Assembly (NCBI GenBank): GCA_035370465.1
Contig: DAOOVW010000008.1
Location: 1 to 10,881 of the forward strand
Direction of reading: 5' to 3'
Origin: a bacterium
GTDB taxonomy: Bacteria > Ratteibacteria > UBA8468 > B48-G9 > JAFGKM01
Length of the DNA stretch: 10,881 nucleotides
Part shown: positions 1-6,352 of the stretch, piece after piece
How the letters are laid out: each line of letters begins with the position of its first letter
How positions within the stretch are numbered: the first letter of the stretch is position 1
Translations under genes and position numbers: made by a program
Notes under the pieces: generated by a model
Told to the model about the DNA's origin: nothing
The model's database searches: none
What the model saw: only the letters and a program-made list of their open reading frames with translations

Positions 1-146
1 AATAGAAAAAGAAGAGAAAAATAAAAGATGTGTTGGAGTAGATTTTTATTTGACATAACAGGGGTTATTTGTTATTGATTTGTAAAACTTGTTATTTGTC
101 GGTGTAAATGGAATGGAGATGAGAAAGAATTATTGTAAGGATATCT
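1..146. other. Window edge, no supported gene
   Basis: No gene can be supported here. One plus-strand frame is open from base 2 to a TAA at 56-58 and could be the last 18 codons of a gene entering from the left, but nothing in it is recognisable. The stretch carries a 9-nt direct repeat, GTTATTTGT, at 65-73 and 91-99. A consensus -35 hexamer (TTGACA, 50-55) has only a poor -10 (TATTGA, 73-78) at the right distance and no plus-strand gene after it. Confidence 0.4.
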
Positions 147-183
147 TAGGTAGCCCGATTCATATTGAGAATCGGGCTACCTA
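147..183 (-). terminator. Perfect 15-bp hairpin after rny
   Basis: TAGGTAGCCCGATTC (147-161) pairs without mismatch with GAATCGGGCTACCTA (169-183), leaving a 7-nt loop. It begins 8 nt beyond the rny stop codon, the usual place for a transcript 3' end. On the minus strand the stem is followed by AGATATCC, not a T-run, and the other side has none either. It is therefore not a textbook intrinsic terminator. It may stop transcription with help, protect the mRNA 3' end, or be one copy of a dispersed palindromic repeat. Confidence 0.5.
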
Positions 184-191
184 TAAATAAA

Positions 192-1766
192 TTATTTAGC
201 AAAATCAATTTCCCTTTTTTCTCTTATTACAACAACTTTAACCTGTCCTATAAACTCTAAATTTTCTTCTATTGATTTTGCTATTTCTCTTGCTAAATTT
301 TTTGCCTCTTCATCAGTTATAATTTCTGGCTTTACTATTACCCTTATTTCTCTCCCTGCTGAAATAGCATAAGCAGTATCAACTCCTTTGAAAGAAGAAG
401 CAATTTTTTCAAGGTCTTCAATTCTTCTTAAATATTTTTCAAGTGTATCTCTTCTGGCTCCTGGTCTTGTTGCAGAAATTGCATCTGCGACCTGAGTAAT
501 TACTGTGTAGGGTTTTGCTATATTTATATCTTTATGATGATATAATGCTGCCTCAATAACTTCTTCTTTTTCACCATATTTTTGTAAAATTTCTGCTCCT
601 ATTTCAGGATGTGCACCTTCAACTTCTTGGTCAACTGCCTTTCCTATGTCGTGGAAAAGGGCTGCTCTTTTTGCAATTTTGGGGTCAAATTTAAGTTCTG
701 ATGCAATCATCCCTGCAAGAAAAGCACTCTCTTTTGAATGAATAAGAACATTTTGCCCAAAACTTGTTCTATACTTCAATTTACCAAGTATCTTAATTAA
801 TTCTGGATGCACATTTTCAATTCCAACTTCAAATACAGTATTATTGCCCTCTTCAACCATTTGTTCTGAAAGGTCTTGTTTAACTTTTTCAATTACTTCT
901 TCAATTTTTCCAGGATGAATTCTACCATCAGAAATTAATCTTTCAAGAGCAACTCTTGCCAGTTCTCTCCGATAGAGATTAAAAGAAGAAAGAGTAACTG
1001 CTTCTGGTGTATCATCAACAATAAGGTCTACTCCTGTTAATGATTCAAAAGCCCTTATGTTTCTTCCTTCCCTTCCTATAATTCTTCCTTTAATTTCATC
1101 GTTAGGCAAACTAACAACAGAAACAACACTTTCACTTGCTTCCTCGGGAGCAAGTCGTTGCATTGCACCAAGAAGTATTTCTCTTGCTTTTTTTTCTGAA
1201 TTTATTTTTGCTTCTTCTTCTAATTTTTGCTGGAGTTTAATTGCTTCTTTCTTTGCTTCTTCTTCCATAAGTTTCAAAAGTTGATTTTTTGCCTCTTCTC
1301 TTGGAATTCCTGCTATAGTTTCTAATTTTCTTTTTTCTTCTTCAATCAAAGATAACAGAGACAATTCTTTTTGTTTTATTTCTTCCTGTTTTTTATTTAT
1401 CTCTTCCTGTGTTTTTTCTATTTCCTCACTATGTTTTTCAATTAACTCCGCTTTTTTTTCTAAATTCATTTCCCGCTGTTGTAGACGCTTTTCTTGAAAT
1501 TGCAGTTCTTTCTTCTTATTCCTTGTTTCTTTTTCAAACTCATTTCTCAATCTGTATAATGTTTCTTTTGCCTCAATATCAATTTCTTTCTTCTTACTTA
1601 ATGCAAGGTTCTCTGCTTCATTAATGATTTCTTTTGCTCTTTTTTCTGCTGTTTTTATTGTTCTTTCAGCAATAAATTTTCTCCACAAATAACCAATTAA
1701 AACTGCAATTGCTCCCCATAAAATAAATAAAGGGATAACTAATTTTAAAGTATTTATAGTGGACAA
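192..1766 (-). CDS. rny: Ribonuclease Y (membrane-anchored endoribonuclease)
   Basis: RNase Y is a metal-dependent endoribonuclease that starts mRNA decay at the inner face of the cytoplasmic membrane, in bacteria that mostly rely on it rather than RNase E. At 524 residues it has the usual family length. Residues about 7-27 form one membrane helix. Residues 30-200 are a long charged coiled coil rich in Glu and Lys. A KH domain follows (about 218-280) with the RNA-binding loop GREG near 231-234. The HD domain (about 335-440) has His343, the His372-Asp373 pair in FHDIGK, His410/His411 and Asp427, so the metal site looks intact. The start is TTG, chosen because GGAGGTGG lies 6 nt upstream and the membrane anchor follows at once. 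The gene lies downstream of serA on the same strand with no clear terminator between, so co-transcription is possible. Its leader can form a hairpin over the ribosome binding site. Confidence 0.96.
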   Translation of the reverse strand: MSTINTLKLVIPLFILWGAIAVLIGYLWRKFIAERTIKTAEKRAKEIINEAENLALSKKKEIDIEAKETLYRLRNEFEKETRNKKKELQFQEKRLQQREMNLEKKAELIEKHSEEIEKTQEEINKKQEEIKQKELSLLSLIEEEKRKLETIAGIPREEAKNQLLKLMEEEAKKEAIKLQQKLEEEAKINSEKKAREILLGAMQRLAPEEASESVVSVVSLPNDEIKGRIIGREGRNIRAFESLTGVDLIVDDTPEAVTLSSFNLYRRELARVALERLISDGRIHPGKIEEVIEKVKQDLSEQMVEEGNNTVFEVGIENVHPELIKILGKLKYRTSFGQNVLIHSKESAFLAGMIASELKFDPKIAKRAALFHDIGKAVDQEVEGAHPEIGAEILQKYGEKEEVIEAALYHHKDINIAKPYTVITQVADAISATRPGARRDTLEKYLRRIEDLEKIASSFKGVDTAYAISAGREIRVIVKPEIITDEEAKNLAREIAKSIEENLEFIGQVKVVVIREKREIDFAK

Positions 1767-1772
1767 TTTAAA

Positions 1773-1817
1773 CCACCTCCTTTACTTTCGCTGTTTTACA
1801 GCAAATTAAGTAAAGGA
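1773..1817 (-). promoter_or_regulatory. rny leader hairpin overlapping its Shine-Dalgarno
   Basis: Read on the minus strand, TCCTTTACTT (1817-1808) is perfectly complementary over 10 bp to AAGTAAAGGA (1787-1778). Inside sits a second small stem, GCTGT/ACAGC with an AAA loop (1802-1790). The right arm contains the first bases of the rny Shine-Dalgarno (GGAGGTGG, 1780-1773), so folding would hide about half of it. The start codon is TTG, 6 nt later. The pairing is visible in the sequence; control of rny translation through it is inference. Confidence 0.55.
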
Positions 1818-1925
1818 ATCATCCGGCAGGACAAAATGAATGAGGAATTAGTGAACTAATTTTTAAATTTATCTTTATTAATCTATATAATTTTTCACTT
1901 TTTTTCTTTTTTATTTTCATTTTCG

Positions 1926-3500
1926 TCATATAATTACCAATTTTACTGAATTTATTGCCGGAAATTCCTTTATCTTATTTAATACCTTTTTATCTATACT
2001 CTGGTCAAGATTTAAAACTGTTATTGCTGGACCACCTTTCTTTTTTCTACCAAGTGTCATTGATGCAATATTAACTCCTTCCTTGCCAAGAACTGTTCCA
2101 ATATGTCCCATTATTCCAGGAGTATCTTCATTATAACAAACAAGTAAATATCCTTTTGGTGATGCATCTACTGAAAAACCATCAATTTTTACTATTCTTT
2201 CTTCTTTATTTTCTAATATTGTCCCAGAAACAGATATACTTTTCCCATTGCTTACTTCAACTGTTATAAGATTTACAAATTCGCCTCCTGTTTCCTGCCT
2301 TGATTCTCTTAAATTTATTTTCTTCTCCTTTAAAATAAGCGGAGCATTAACAACATTAACTCCATAATTTTTGAAAAGTCCCATTATAATGTAATATCTA
2401 ACAAGAGTTAGGTCATAATGAACAATTTCTCCATAATAATTTATTACTATATTTTTTATTTCTGACTCTACCATTTGAGAGAGAAAAGAGCCCATTTTTT
2501 CCCCTAATGAAAGATACCCCCTTAATTTTTTCATCGTTTCTTCATCAAGATAAGGAACATTTGCTGAATTTCTTACAACTTTTTTTGTAATTGCCTCAAC
2601 AATTTGTTCTGCTAATTGGACTGCAACATTTTCCTGTGCTTCTTCTGTTGAAGCGCCTAAATGAGGAGTAACAACTACCTGTTCTAATTCAAGTAAAGGT
2701 GAATTTTCAGGTGGCTCTTTTTCAAAAACATCTAAACCAGCACCTTTCACTTTCCCTTTTTTTATATATTTATAAAGTGCATCTTCATCAATTATTCCTC
2801 CTCTGGCACAATTTATAATATAAACACCTTCTTTCATCATCTCAAATTCTTTTTCTCCAATCATATGATATGTCTGGTCTGTTAAAGGTATATGAAAAGA
2901 AATAAAATCTGCCTGTTTTAATAAACCATCTAAACTAATAATAGTTACCCCCATTTCTCTTAAAGCTATTCCTTCTACAAAAGGGTCATAGCCAATTATT
3001 TTCATTCCAAATCCCTTCCCAATAGAAGATACTCTTTTCCCAATTCTTCCAAGCCCGATTATTCCAAGTGTTTTATTATGAAGTTCTGTTCCCATAAATT
3101 TTTTTCTTTCCCATTTTCCACTTTTTACATGATAATTAGCAGCAGGTATATTCCTGACAAGTGATAGCATAAGAGCAATTGCATGTTCAGCAGCAGAAAT
3201 GGTATTTCCTTCAGGGGCATTCATAACAATAATTCCATGAGCAGTGGCTGCTTCAACATCAATATTATCCAATCCAACTCCTGCTCTTCCAATTATTTTA
3301 AGGTTTTTCCCTCTTTCAATTACATCCTTTGTTATTTTTGTTTCACTTCTTACAACGACTACATCATATTTTTCTATAATATCAAGAAGTTCTTCTACCT
3401 TTTTTTTCCCAACCTGAGTAACTTCAAAACCCGCTTTTTCAAGAACTTTTATTCCTGCCTCTTTAAGCGGGTCAGTTACAAGCACTTTAATCTTATCCAT
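1926..3500 (-). CDS. serA: D-3-phosphoglycerate dehydrogenase, long ACT form
   Basis: SerA oxidises 3-phosphoglycerate to 3-phosphohydroxypyruvate with NAD+, the first step of serine synthesis in the cytosol. From the chosen start it has 524 residues, typical of the long form. Residues 1-100 and 285-315 form the substrate-binding lobe and about 100-285 the nucleotide-binding lobe. The Rossmann motif is GLGRIG at 149-154, followed by Asp172. The catalytic trio of D-2-hydroxyacid dehydrogenases is present: Arg233 in CARGG, Glu262 in EKEP and His280 in TPHLG. An allosteric substrate-binding domain (about 318-445) and a C-terminal ACT domain (about 452-524) follow; in this family the ACT domain often binds serine for feedback control. 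An in-frame ATG lies 5 codons upstream at 3515, but it has no ribosome binding site and borders the Shine-Dalgarno of the ATG at 3500, so the inner start is preferred. The gene is divergent from waaA. Confidence 0.97.
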   Translation of the reverse strand: MDKIKVLVTDPLKEAGIKVLEKAGFEVTQVGKKKVEELLDIIEKYDVVVVRSETKITKDVIERGKNLKIIGRAGVGLDNIDVEAATAHGIIVMNAPEGNTISAAEHAIALMLSLVRNIPAANYHVKSGKWERKKFMGTELHNKTLGIIGLGRIGKRVSSIGKGFGMKIIGYDPFVEGIALREMGVTIISLDGLLKQADFISFHIPLTDQTYHMIGEKEFEMMKEGVYIINCARGGIIDEDALYKYIKKGKVKGAGLDVFEKEPPENSPLLELEQVVVTPHLGASTEEAQENVAVQLAEQIVEAITKKVVRNSANVPYLDEETMKKLRGYLSLGEKMGSFLSQMVESEIKNIVINYYGEIVHYDLTLVRYYIIMGLFKNYGVNVVNAPLILKEKKINLRESRQETGGEFVNLITVEVSNGKSISVSGTILENKEERIVKIDGFSVDASPKGYLLVCYNEDTPGIMGHIGTVLGKEGVNIASMTLGRKKKGGPAITVLNLDQSIDKKVLNKIKEFPAINSVKLVII

Positions 3501-3504
3501 TTTT

Positions 3505-3512
3505 CTCTCCTT
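3505..3512 (-). promoter_or_regulatory. serA ribosome binding site
   Basis: AAGGAGAG on the minus strand places AGGAG 6 nt before the ATG at 3500. This decides the start codon against the in-frame ATG at 3515, which directly abuts the Shine-Dalgarno. Confidence 0.8.
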
Positions 3513-3556
3513 CATTTTATAGAAGCAAAATTATCACTTTTGTCCTAGTTTGATAA

Positions 3557-3584
3557 ATTATACTACCCTCTAAAAAAATGTCAA
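3557..3584 (-). promoter_or_regulatory. serA promoter, full sigma70 consensus
   Basis: On the minus strand TTGACA (3584-3579) and TATAAT (3562-3557) are separated by 16 nt. Both hexamers match the sigma70/sigmaA consensus exactly. Transcription should begin near 3549, giving a leader of about 50 nt before the serA ATG. No attenuator or riboswitch-like structure is evident in that leader. The promoter may also supply rny. Confidence 0.85.
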
Positions 3585-3646
3585 ATTAGTGAATTTAGTA
3601 TATCAAATTGGTATCATTTATTTTGTTACTCCCACTTCTCAAATTC

Positions 3647-3675
3647 TTTACAAGATGTTTTTTTTATTGTAAATT
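3647..3675 (+). promoter_or_regulatory. Probable waaA promoter
   Basis: TTTACA (3647-3652) and TAAATT (3670-3675) are 17 nt apart. The predicted transcript start, near 3682, lies just before the AAAAGG ribosome binding site (3689-3694) of the ATG at 3701. This supports the short form of the protein, because the longer TTG start at 3608 would precede the promoter. Confidence 0.5.
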
Positions 3676-3700
3676 ATCACATCACTACAAAAGGTTAAAA

Positions 3701-4966
3701 ATGTTTTATTTTCTAATTTATGATTTTGTTTTTTTTATTGTTCTTACCTTATTTTTCCCATTTATCTGGAAAAAAATAAGAACAGAAAAGGACTACCCTG
3801 GTACATGGAAAGAAAGGTTTGCAATATACAGGAATAACTTAAAAAGGGGAAAAAGAAAAAGGGTCTGGCTTCATACTGTTTCTGTTGGAGAATTTTTATC
3901 AATTACACCCCTAATAGAAAAATTAAAAGACATTGATATTGATATAATTGTTTCTTTAACAACGAAGACAGGAAGAAAAGTTGCTATAAGTAAAACCCCT
4001 GAATTAAAATATATTTTTTTTCCTTTTGATTTTTATCCCATTATGTTTAAAGCAATATCCTTTTTGAAACCAGATATTATCGTAATTGTTGAAACAGAAA
4101 TATGGGTGAATTTAATCAGAATCAGTAAGAGAAAAAACATCCCTGTTGTTATGATAAATGGGCGTCTTTCTCCAAAATCATTTAGAAGATATAAAAAGTT
4201 AAAATTTCTGACAAAAAGAATACTTCCTCATTTTGAGAAAATTGCGATGAGAAGTGAATCAGAAAAAAGGAAAATAATTTCCTTAGGTGCAAAAAAAGAA
4301 AAAATTAGAATATGTGGAAGTATGAAATTTGACCTTGCTTACCAGATGGGACAAACAATAAATAGTGATGAATTTAAAAAATCCCTCAATCTTGGTATAG
4401 ATAAAAAAATTATTGTTTTTGGTTCAATACATCCAGAAGAAGAGGAAGAAATATGTAAAATATCAAAAGAAATAATTGAAAATTATCCTGAGTGGGATGT
4501 AATAATTGCCCCAAGATTTCTTGACAGAAGTAAAATTTTTAATGTTTTAACAGAGATGAAATTACCGTATGTTAAAAGAACAGAAATAAGAGAAAATTTT
4601 AGAATTCTTGTTGTTGATACGTATGGGGAACTTAATAATTTCTATTCAATTTGTGAATTTGCTTTTGTTGGAGGAAGTTTAAATAGATGGGGAGGACAGA
4701 ATCCAATTGAGCCAATTGCATTTAAAAAAGTGGTTATATATGGAAAAGATAATTGGCACTTTTTTATTGAATGGGAAAAAATTAAAAAAGGTGGTGGAGG
4801 AATTGAAGTAAATGACTTCAAGCAGTTAAAAGAAAAGGTGTTATTTTTAATAAAGAACGAAAATATAAGAAAAAAAATGGGAGAAGTTGCTTATAAAATT
4901 CTACTTCAAAATACAGGAGCAACTGATATAAACTTTGATATTATAAAGGAAACATTAGGGATATAG
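3701..4966 (+). CDS. waaA: 3-deoxy-D-manno-octulosonic acid (Kdo) transferase
   Basis: WaaA (KdtA) transfers Kdo from CMP-Kdo onto the lipid A precursor at the cytoplasmic face of the inner membrane, the first step of the LPS core. From this start the protein has 421 residues, matching the family. A membrane anchor lies at about 5-22. The N-terminal GT-B half carries HTVSVGE at 58-64, whose Glu64 matches the catalytic base, then ETEIWVN at 131-137 and GRLS at 154-157. The C-terminal half has GSMKFD at 206-211, GSIHPEE at 241-247, FVGGSL at 322-327 and the nucleotide-sugar motif NPIEP at 334-338. The frame is open upstream to a TTG at 3608, but the extra 31 residues are unlike the family and upstream of the promoter; AAAAGG stands 6 nt before the ATG used. 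How many Kdo units it adds cannot be told. It is direct evidence for a lipid A-type outer membrane. Confidence 0.95.
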   Translation: MFYFLIYDFVFFIVLTLFFPFIWKKIRTEKDYPGTWKERFAIYRNNLKRGKRKRVWLHTVSVGEFLSITPLIEKLKDIDIDIIVSLTTKTGRKVAISKTPELKYIFFPFDFYPIMFKAISFLKPDIIVIVETEIWVNLIRISKRKNIPVVMINGRLSPKSFRRYKKLKFLTKRILPHFEKIAMRSESEKRKIISLGAKKEKIRICGSMKFDLAYQMGQTINSDEFKKSLNLGIDKKIIVFGSIHPEEEEEICKISKEIIENYPEWDVIIAPRFLDRSKIFNVLTEMKLPYVKRTEIRENFRILVVDTYGELNNFYSICEFAFVGGSLNRWGGQNPIEPIAFKKVVIYGKDNWHFFIEWEKIKKGGGGIEVNDFKQLKEKVLFLIKNENIRKKMGEVAYKILLQNTGATDINFDIIKETLGI

Positions 4967-5009
4967 ATATAAAATAATAAAAAGTTTTTATAAAACATTA
5001 TAATCCCTA
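4956..5009. other. Dyad across the waaA stop and glyQ upstream region
   Basis: TAGGGAT (4956-4962) is matched by ATCCCTA (5003-5009). The AT-rich spacer between them includes the palindrome TAAAAA-G-TTTTTA (4978-4990). It ends 8 nt before the glyQ -35 box. It is not a convincing intrinsic terminator. An operator or a chance AT-rich dyad are both possible. Confidence 0.2.
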
Positions 5010-5017
5010 TTGTGAAT

Positions 5018-5046
5018 TTGACAGTGGGTGATTGTCCTGATAAAAT
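5018..5046 (+). promoter_or_regulatory. glyQ promoter abutting the start codon
   Basis: TTGACA (5018-5023) and TAAAAT (5041-5046) are 17 nt apart. The -35 is exact and the -10 matches 5 of 6 bases. A start 6-8 nt after the -10 falls at 5052-5054, which is the A of the glyQ ATG or within two bases of it. No Shine-Dalgarno could then be transcribed. Confidence 0.7.
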
Positions 5047-5053
5047 CAAAAAT

Positions 5054-5905
5054 ATGGAATTTCAAAAAGTTCAAAGAAAAATTGAAGATTTTTGGCTCAA
5101 AAAGGGATGTGTACTATGGCATCCTTATAATGTTGAAGTTGGAGCAGGGACTTTAAACCCTGCAACTTTTTTTGGTATTCTTGGAAATAAAAAATGGAGT
5201 GTTGTTTATTTAGAACCATCTGTGAGACCTGCTGATGGAAGATATGGAGAAAATCCTGTTAGATTATATATGCACCATCAGATACAGGTAATAATAAAAC
5301 CACCTCCTGCCAATATCCAGGATATTTATATTAAAAGTTTAGAATATATAGGACTTAAAAGAAATGAACACGATATAAGGTTTATTGAAGATAACTGGGA
5401 AGCACCAACACTTGGAGCATGGGGAGTTGGATGGGAGGTTTGGATTGATGGGCTTGAAATTACACAATTTACCTATATGCAGCAAGTAGGAGGAATTGAT
5501 TTATTTCCTCCTGCTATTGAGATAACTTATGGGCTTGATAGAATTGTAAAGTTTATTCAAAAAAAAGAAAATATTTATGATATTGTATGGGCAGGTGGCA
5601 TAAAATTTGGCGATATACAGAAAGCAAGAGAAAAAGATTATTCAATATATAGTTTTGAAATTGCAGATACTGAATTTATATTTAAATTATTTGATATGAT
5701 TGAAAAAGAGATTGAAAAGGTTCTTGAAAAAAATGTTTTATATCCCGCTTATGATTATGTTTTAAAATTATCTCATATTTTCAATATCCTTGATGCCAGA
5801 AAAGCAATAAGTGTTAGTGAAAGAGTTAGATATATTCAGAGAGTGAGAAAATATGCAAGGAAATGTGCTCAACTTTACATAGAAAGAGGGGAAGGTATAA
5901 TATAA
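5054..5905 (+). CDS. glyQ: Glycyl-tRNA synthetase, alpha subunit
   Basis: GlyQ is the catalytic alpha subunit of the bacterial alpha2beta2 glycyl-tRNA synthetase, a class II enzyme that makes glycyl-adenylate; the beta subunit GlyS supplies tRNA recognition. From the ATG at 5054 it has 283 residues, close to the usual 290-300. Conserved stretches include EVGAGTLNPATFFG at 28-41, RPADGRYGENPVRLY at 58-72, the motif-2 region DNWEAPTLGAWGVGWEVW at 113-130, TQFTYMQQVGG at 137-147 and motif 3, ITYGLDRI, at 157-164. LDARKAISVSERVRY lies at 246-260. The frame extends upstream to a GTG at 5012, but those 14 residues do not resemble the family and lie over the promoter. No Shine-Dalgarno precedes the ATG. 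The next gene is a tRNA, not glyS, so the beta subunit must be encoded elsewhere. Confidence 0.96.
   Translation: MEFQKVQRKIEDFWLKKGCVLWHPYNVEVGAGTLNPATFFGILGNKKWSVVYLEPSVRPADGRYGENPVRLYMHHQIQVIIKPPPANIQDIYIKSLEYIGLKRNEHDIRFIEDNWEAPTLGAWGVGWEVWIDGLEITQFTYMQQVGGIDLFPPAIEITYGLDRIVKFIQKKENIYDIVWAGGIKFGDIQKAREKDYSIYSFEIADTEFIFKLFDMIEKEIEKVLEKNVLYPAYDYVLKLSHIFNILDARKAISVSERVRYIQRVRKYARKCAQLYIERGEGII
5874..5901 (+). promoter_or_regulatory. Probable tRNA-Leu promoter inside the end of glyQ
   Basis: TTTACA (5874-5879) and TATAAT (5896-5901) are 16 nt apart, overlapping the last ten codons of glyQ. Transcription would start near 5908, about 48 nt before the mature tRNA. The hexamers and spacing are the same as those of the promoter at 6496-6523. 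Confidence 0.65.
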
Positions 5906-5955
5906 ACTGAATAATCAGAACTTTCTTCTTGTAGAGAAGTATGGTTAGGTATAGA

Positions 5956-6037
5956 GCCGGGATGGTGGAATTGGCAGACACGTACGTTTGAGGGGCGTAT
6001 GGCTTATGCCGTGGGGGTTCAAATCCCCCTCCCGGCA
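5956..6037 (+). tRNA. tRNA-Leu (anticodon GAG)
   Basis: The cloverleaf folds completely. The acceptor stem is GCCGGGA (5956-5962) with TCCCGGC (6030-6036) and discriminator A6037. The anticodon stem is TACGT (5983-5987) with GCGTA (5995-5999) and one G-T pair. The seven-base loop carries GAG at 5990-5992, which reads CUC and CUU. A class II variable arm (GGC/GCC around TTAT, 6001-6010) and a T arm (GGGGG/CCCCC around TTCAAAT, 6013-6029) follow. The 3' CCA is not encoded (the bases after the discriminator are CAG), so it must be added enzymatically. The leucine identity rests on the anticodon, the long variable arm and the D-loop form. It stands just after glyQ and may be transcribed with it and from its own promoter. 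Confidence 0.97.
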
Positions 6038-6106
6038 CAGAGAAACAAGAAAGAAGATATTTGAAAACAAAAGAAAAGGAATTAAAACCACACGGCATAA
6101 AAAGGG

Positions 6107-6130
6107 TATGGGAAAAAACTTTTTCCCATA
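6107..6130. terminator. Perfect inverted repeat after the tRNA
   Basis: TATGGGAAAAA (6107-6117) is mirrored by TTTTTCCCATA (6120-6130), giving at least a 10-bp stem with a small loop, 70 nt past the tRNA. On the plus strand only TTTATAG follows, while on the minus strand the stem is followed by CCCTTTTTATG. It may end the tRNA-Leu transcript, but the T-run is poor, so a palindromic repeat is the alternative. Confidence 0.35.
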
Positions 6131-6153
6131 TTTATAGTAATACATTTCGCATT

Positions 6154-6350
6154 GGGGGTATCGTTGGGAAAGGGGAATCACCCCTGTCCCAGGAGCGAAA
6201 GCGACGCCGTGGTGGGTTGACCCCCTCCCGGCATTGCAATCATCTTTGATAGGGGATTTAATAAAATCCCGTAAGCATAACTTATCGCTTCGGCGTAGGG
6301 ATGGTCTGTAAGCAAAACTCTAAACCCTTCTGTGTAAGACAATCCATCCC
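6154..6350 (+). ncRNA. GC-rich, hairpin-dense stretch; possible structured RNA
   Basis: No coding sequence is evident here. By hand count G+C is about 61% over 6151-6240 and about half over 6151-6360, in a background near 30%. GGGGGT (6154-6159) can pair with ACCCCC (6220-6225). Inside it an 11-position hairpin (6165-6175 with 6181-6191) has a single A-G mismatch and a 5-nt loop, and GC-GAAA-GC lies at 6195-6202. GGGATTT/AAATCCC form a tetraloop hairpin at 6253-6270. CGC-TTCG-GCG is a UUCG tetraloop near 6286-6295. GGGATGG (6298-6304) can close with CCATCCC (6344-6350). I found none of the hallmark sequences of tmRNA, RNase P RNA or SRP RNA. A decayed repeat is the main alternative. Strand is uncertain. 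Confidence 0.3.
6221..6233 (+). repeat. 13-nt copy of the tRNA-Leu 3' end
   Basis: CCCCCTCCCGGCA at 6221-6233 is identical to 6025-6037, which is the 3' T-stem strand, acceptor strand and discriminator of the upstream tRNA-Leu. The bases before it (GGTGGGTTGA) also loosely resemble the tRNA T arm. Such duplications arise when elements integrate at tRNA 3' ends, or from a decayed tRNA copy. The 183 nt between the copies carry no integrase or other gene. Confidence 0.4.
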
Positions 6351-6352
6351 GG

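Noticed and set aside
50..78. Possible plus-strand promoter with an exact TTGACA.
   Set aside because: The -10 at the right distance matches only about half of the consensus, and no plus-strand gene or RNA could be supported downstream.
1846..1861. Dyad AATTAGT-GA-ACTAATT upstream of rny, with the same ten bases AATTAGTGAA at 3584-3593 near serA.
   Set aside because: A shared operator is imaginable, but ten AT-rich bases in an AT-rich genome are weak evidence, and the second copy is not a full dyad.
3183..3548. Plus-strand frame of 121 codons opposite serA.
   Set aside because: It is antisense to highly conserved serA sequence, rich in Phe, Ser and Asn from complementary AT-rich codons, and crosses the serA promoter.
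3608..3700. Upstream extension of waaA to a TTG start.
   Set aside because: The 31 added residues do not match the family. The likely promoter lies inside them and a ribosome binding site precedes the ATG at 3701.
5826..6181. Two minus-strand open frames of 90 and 78 codons over the glyQ end and the tRNA.
   Set aside because: They are antisense to tRNA-Leu, and their peptides contain the familiar spurious pattern produced by reading tRNA complements. No ribosome binding site or family similarity is seen.
6061..6249. Plus-strand frame of 62 codons beginning at TTG after the tRNA.
   Set aside because: It crosses the hairpin-rich, GC-rich spacer, has no Shine-Dalgarno and has a low-complexity basic composition. 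It is better explained as non-coding.
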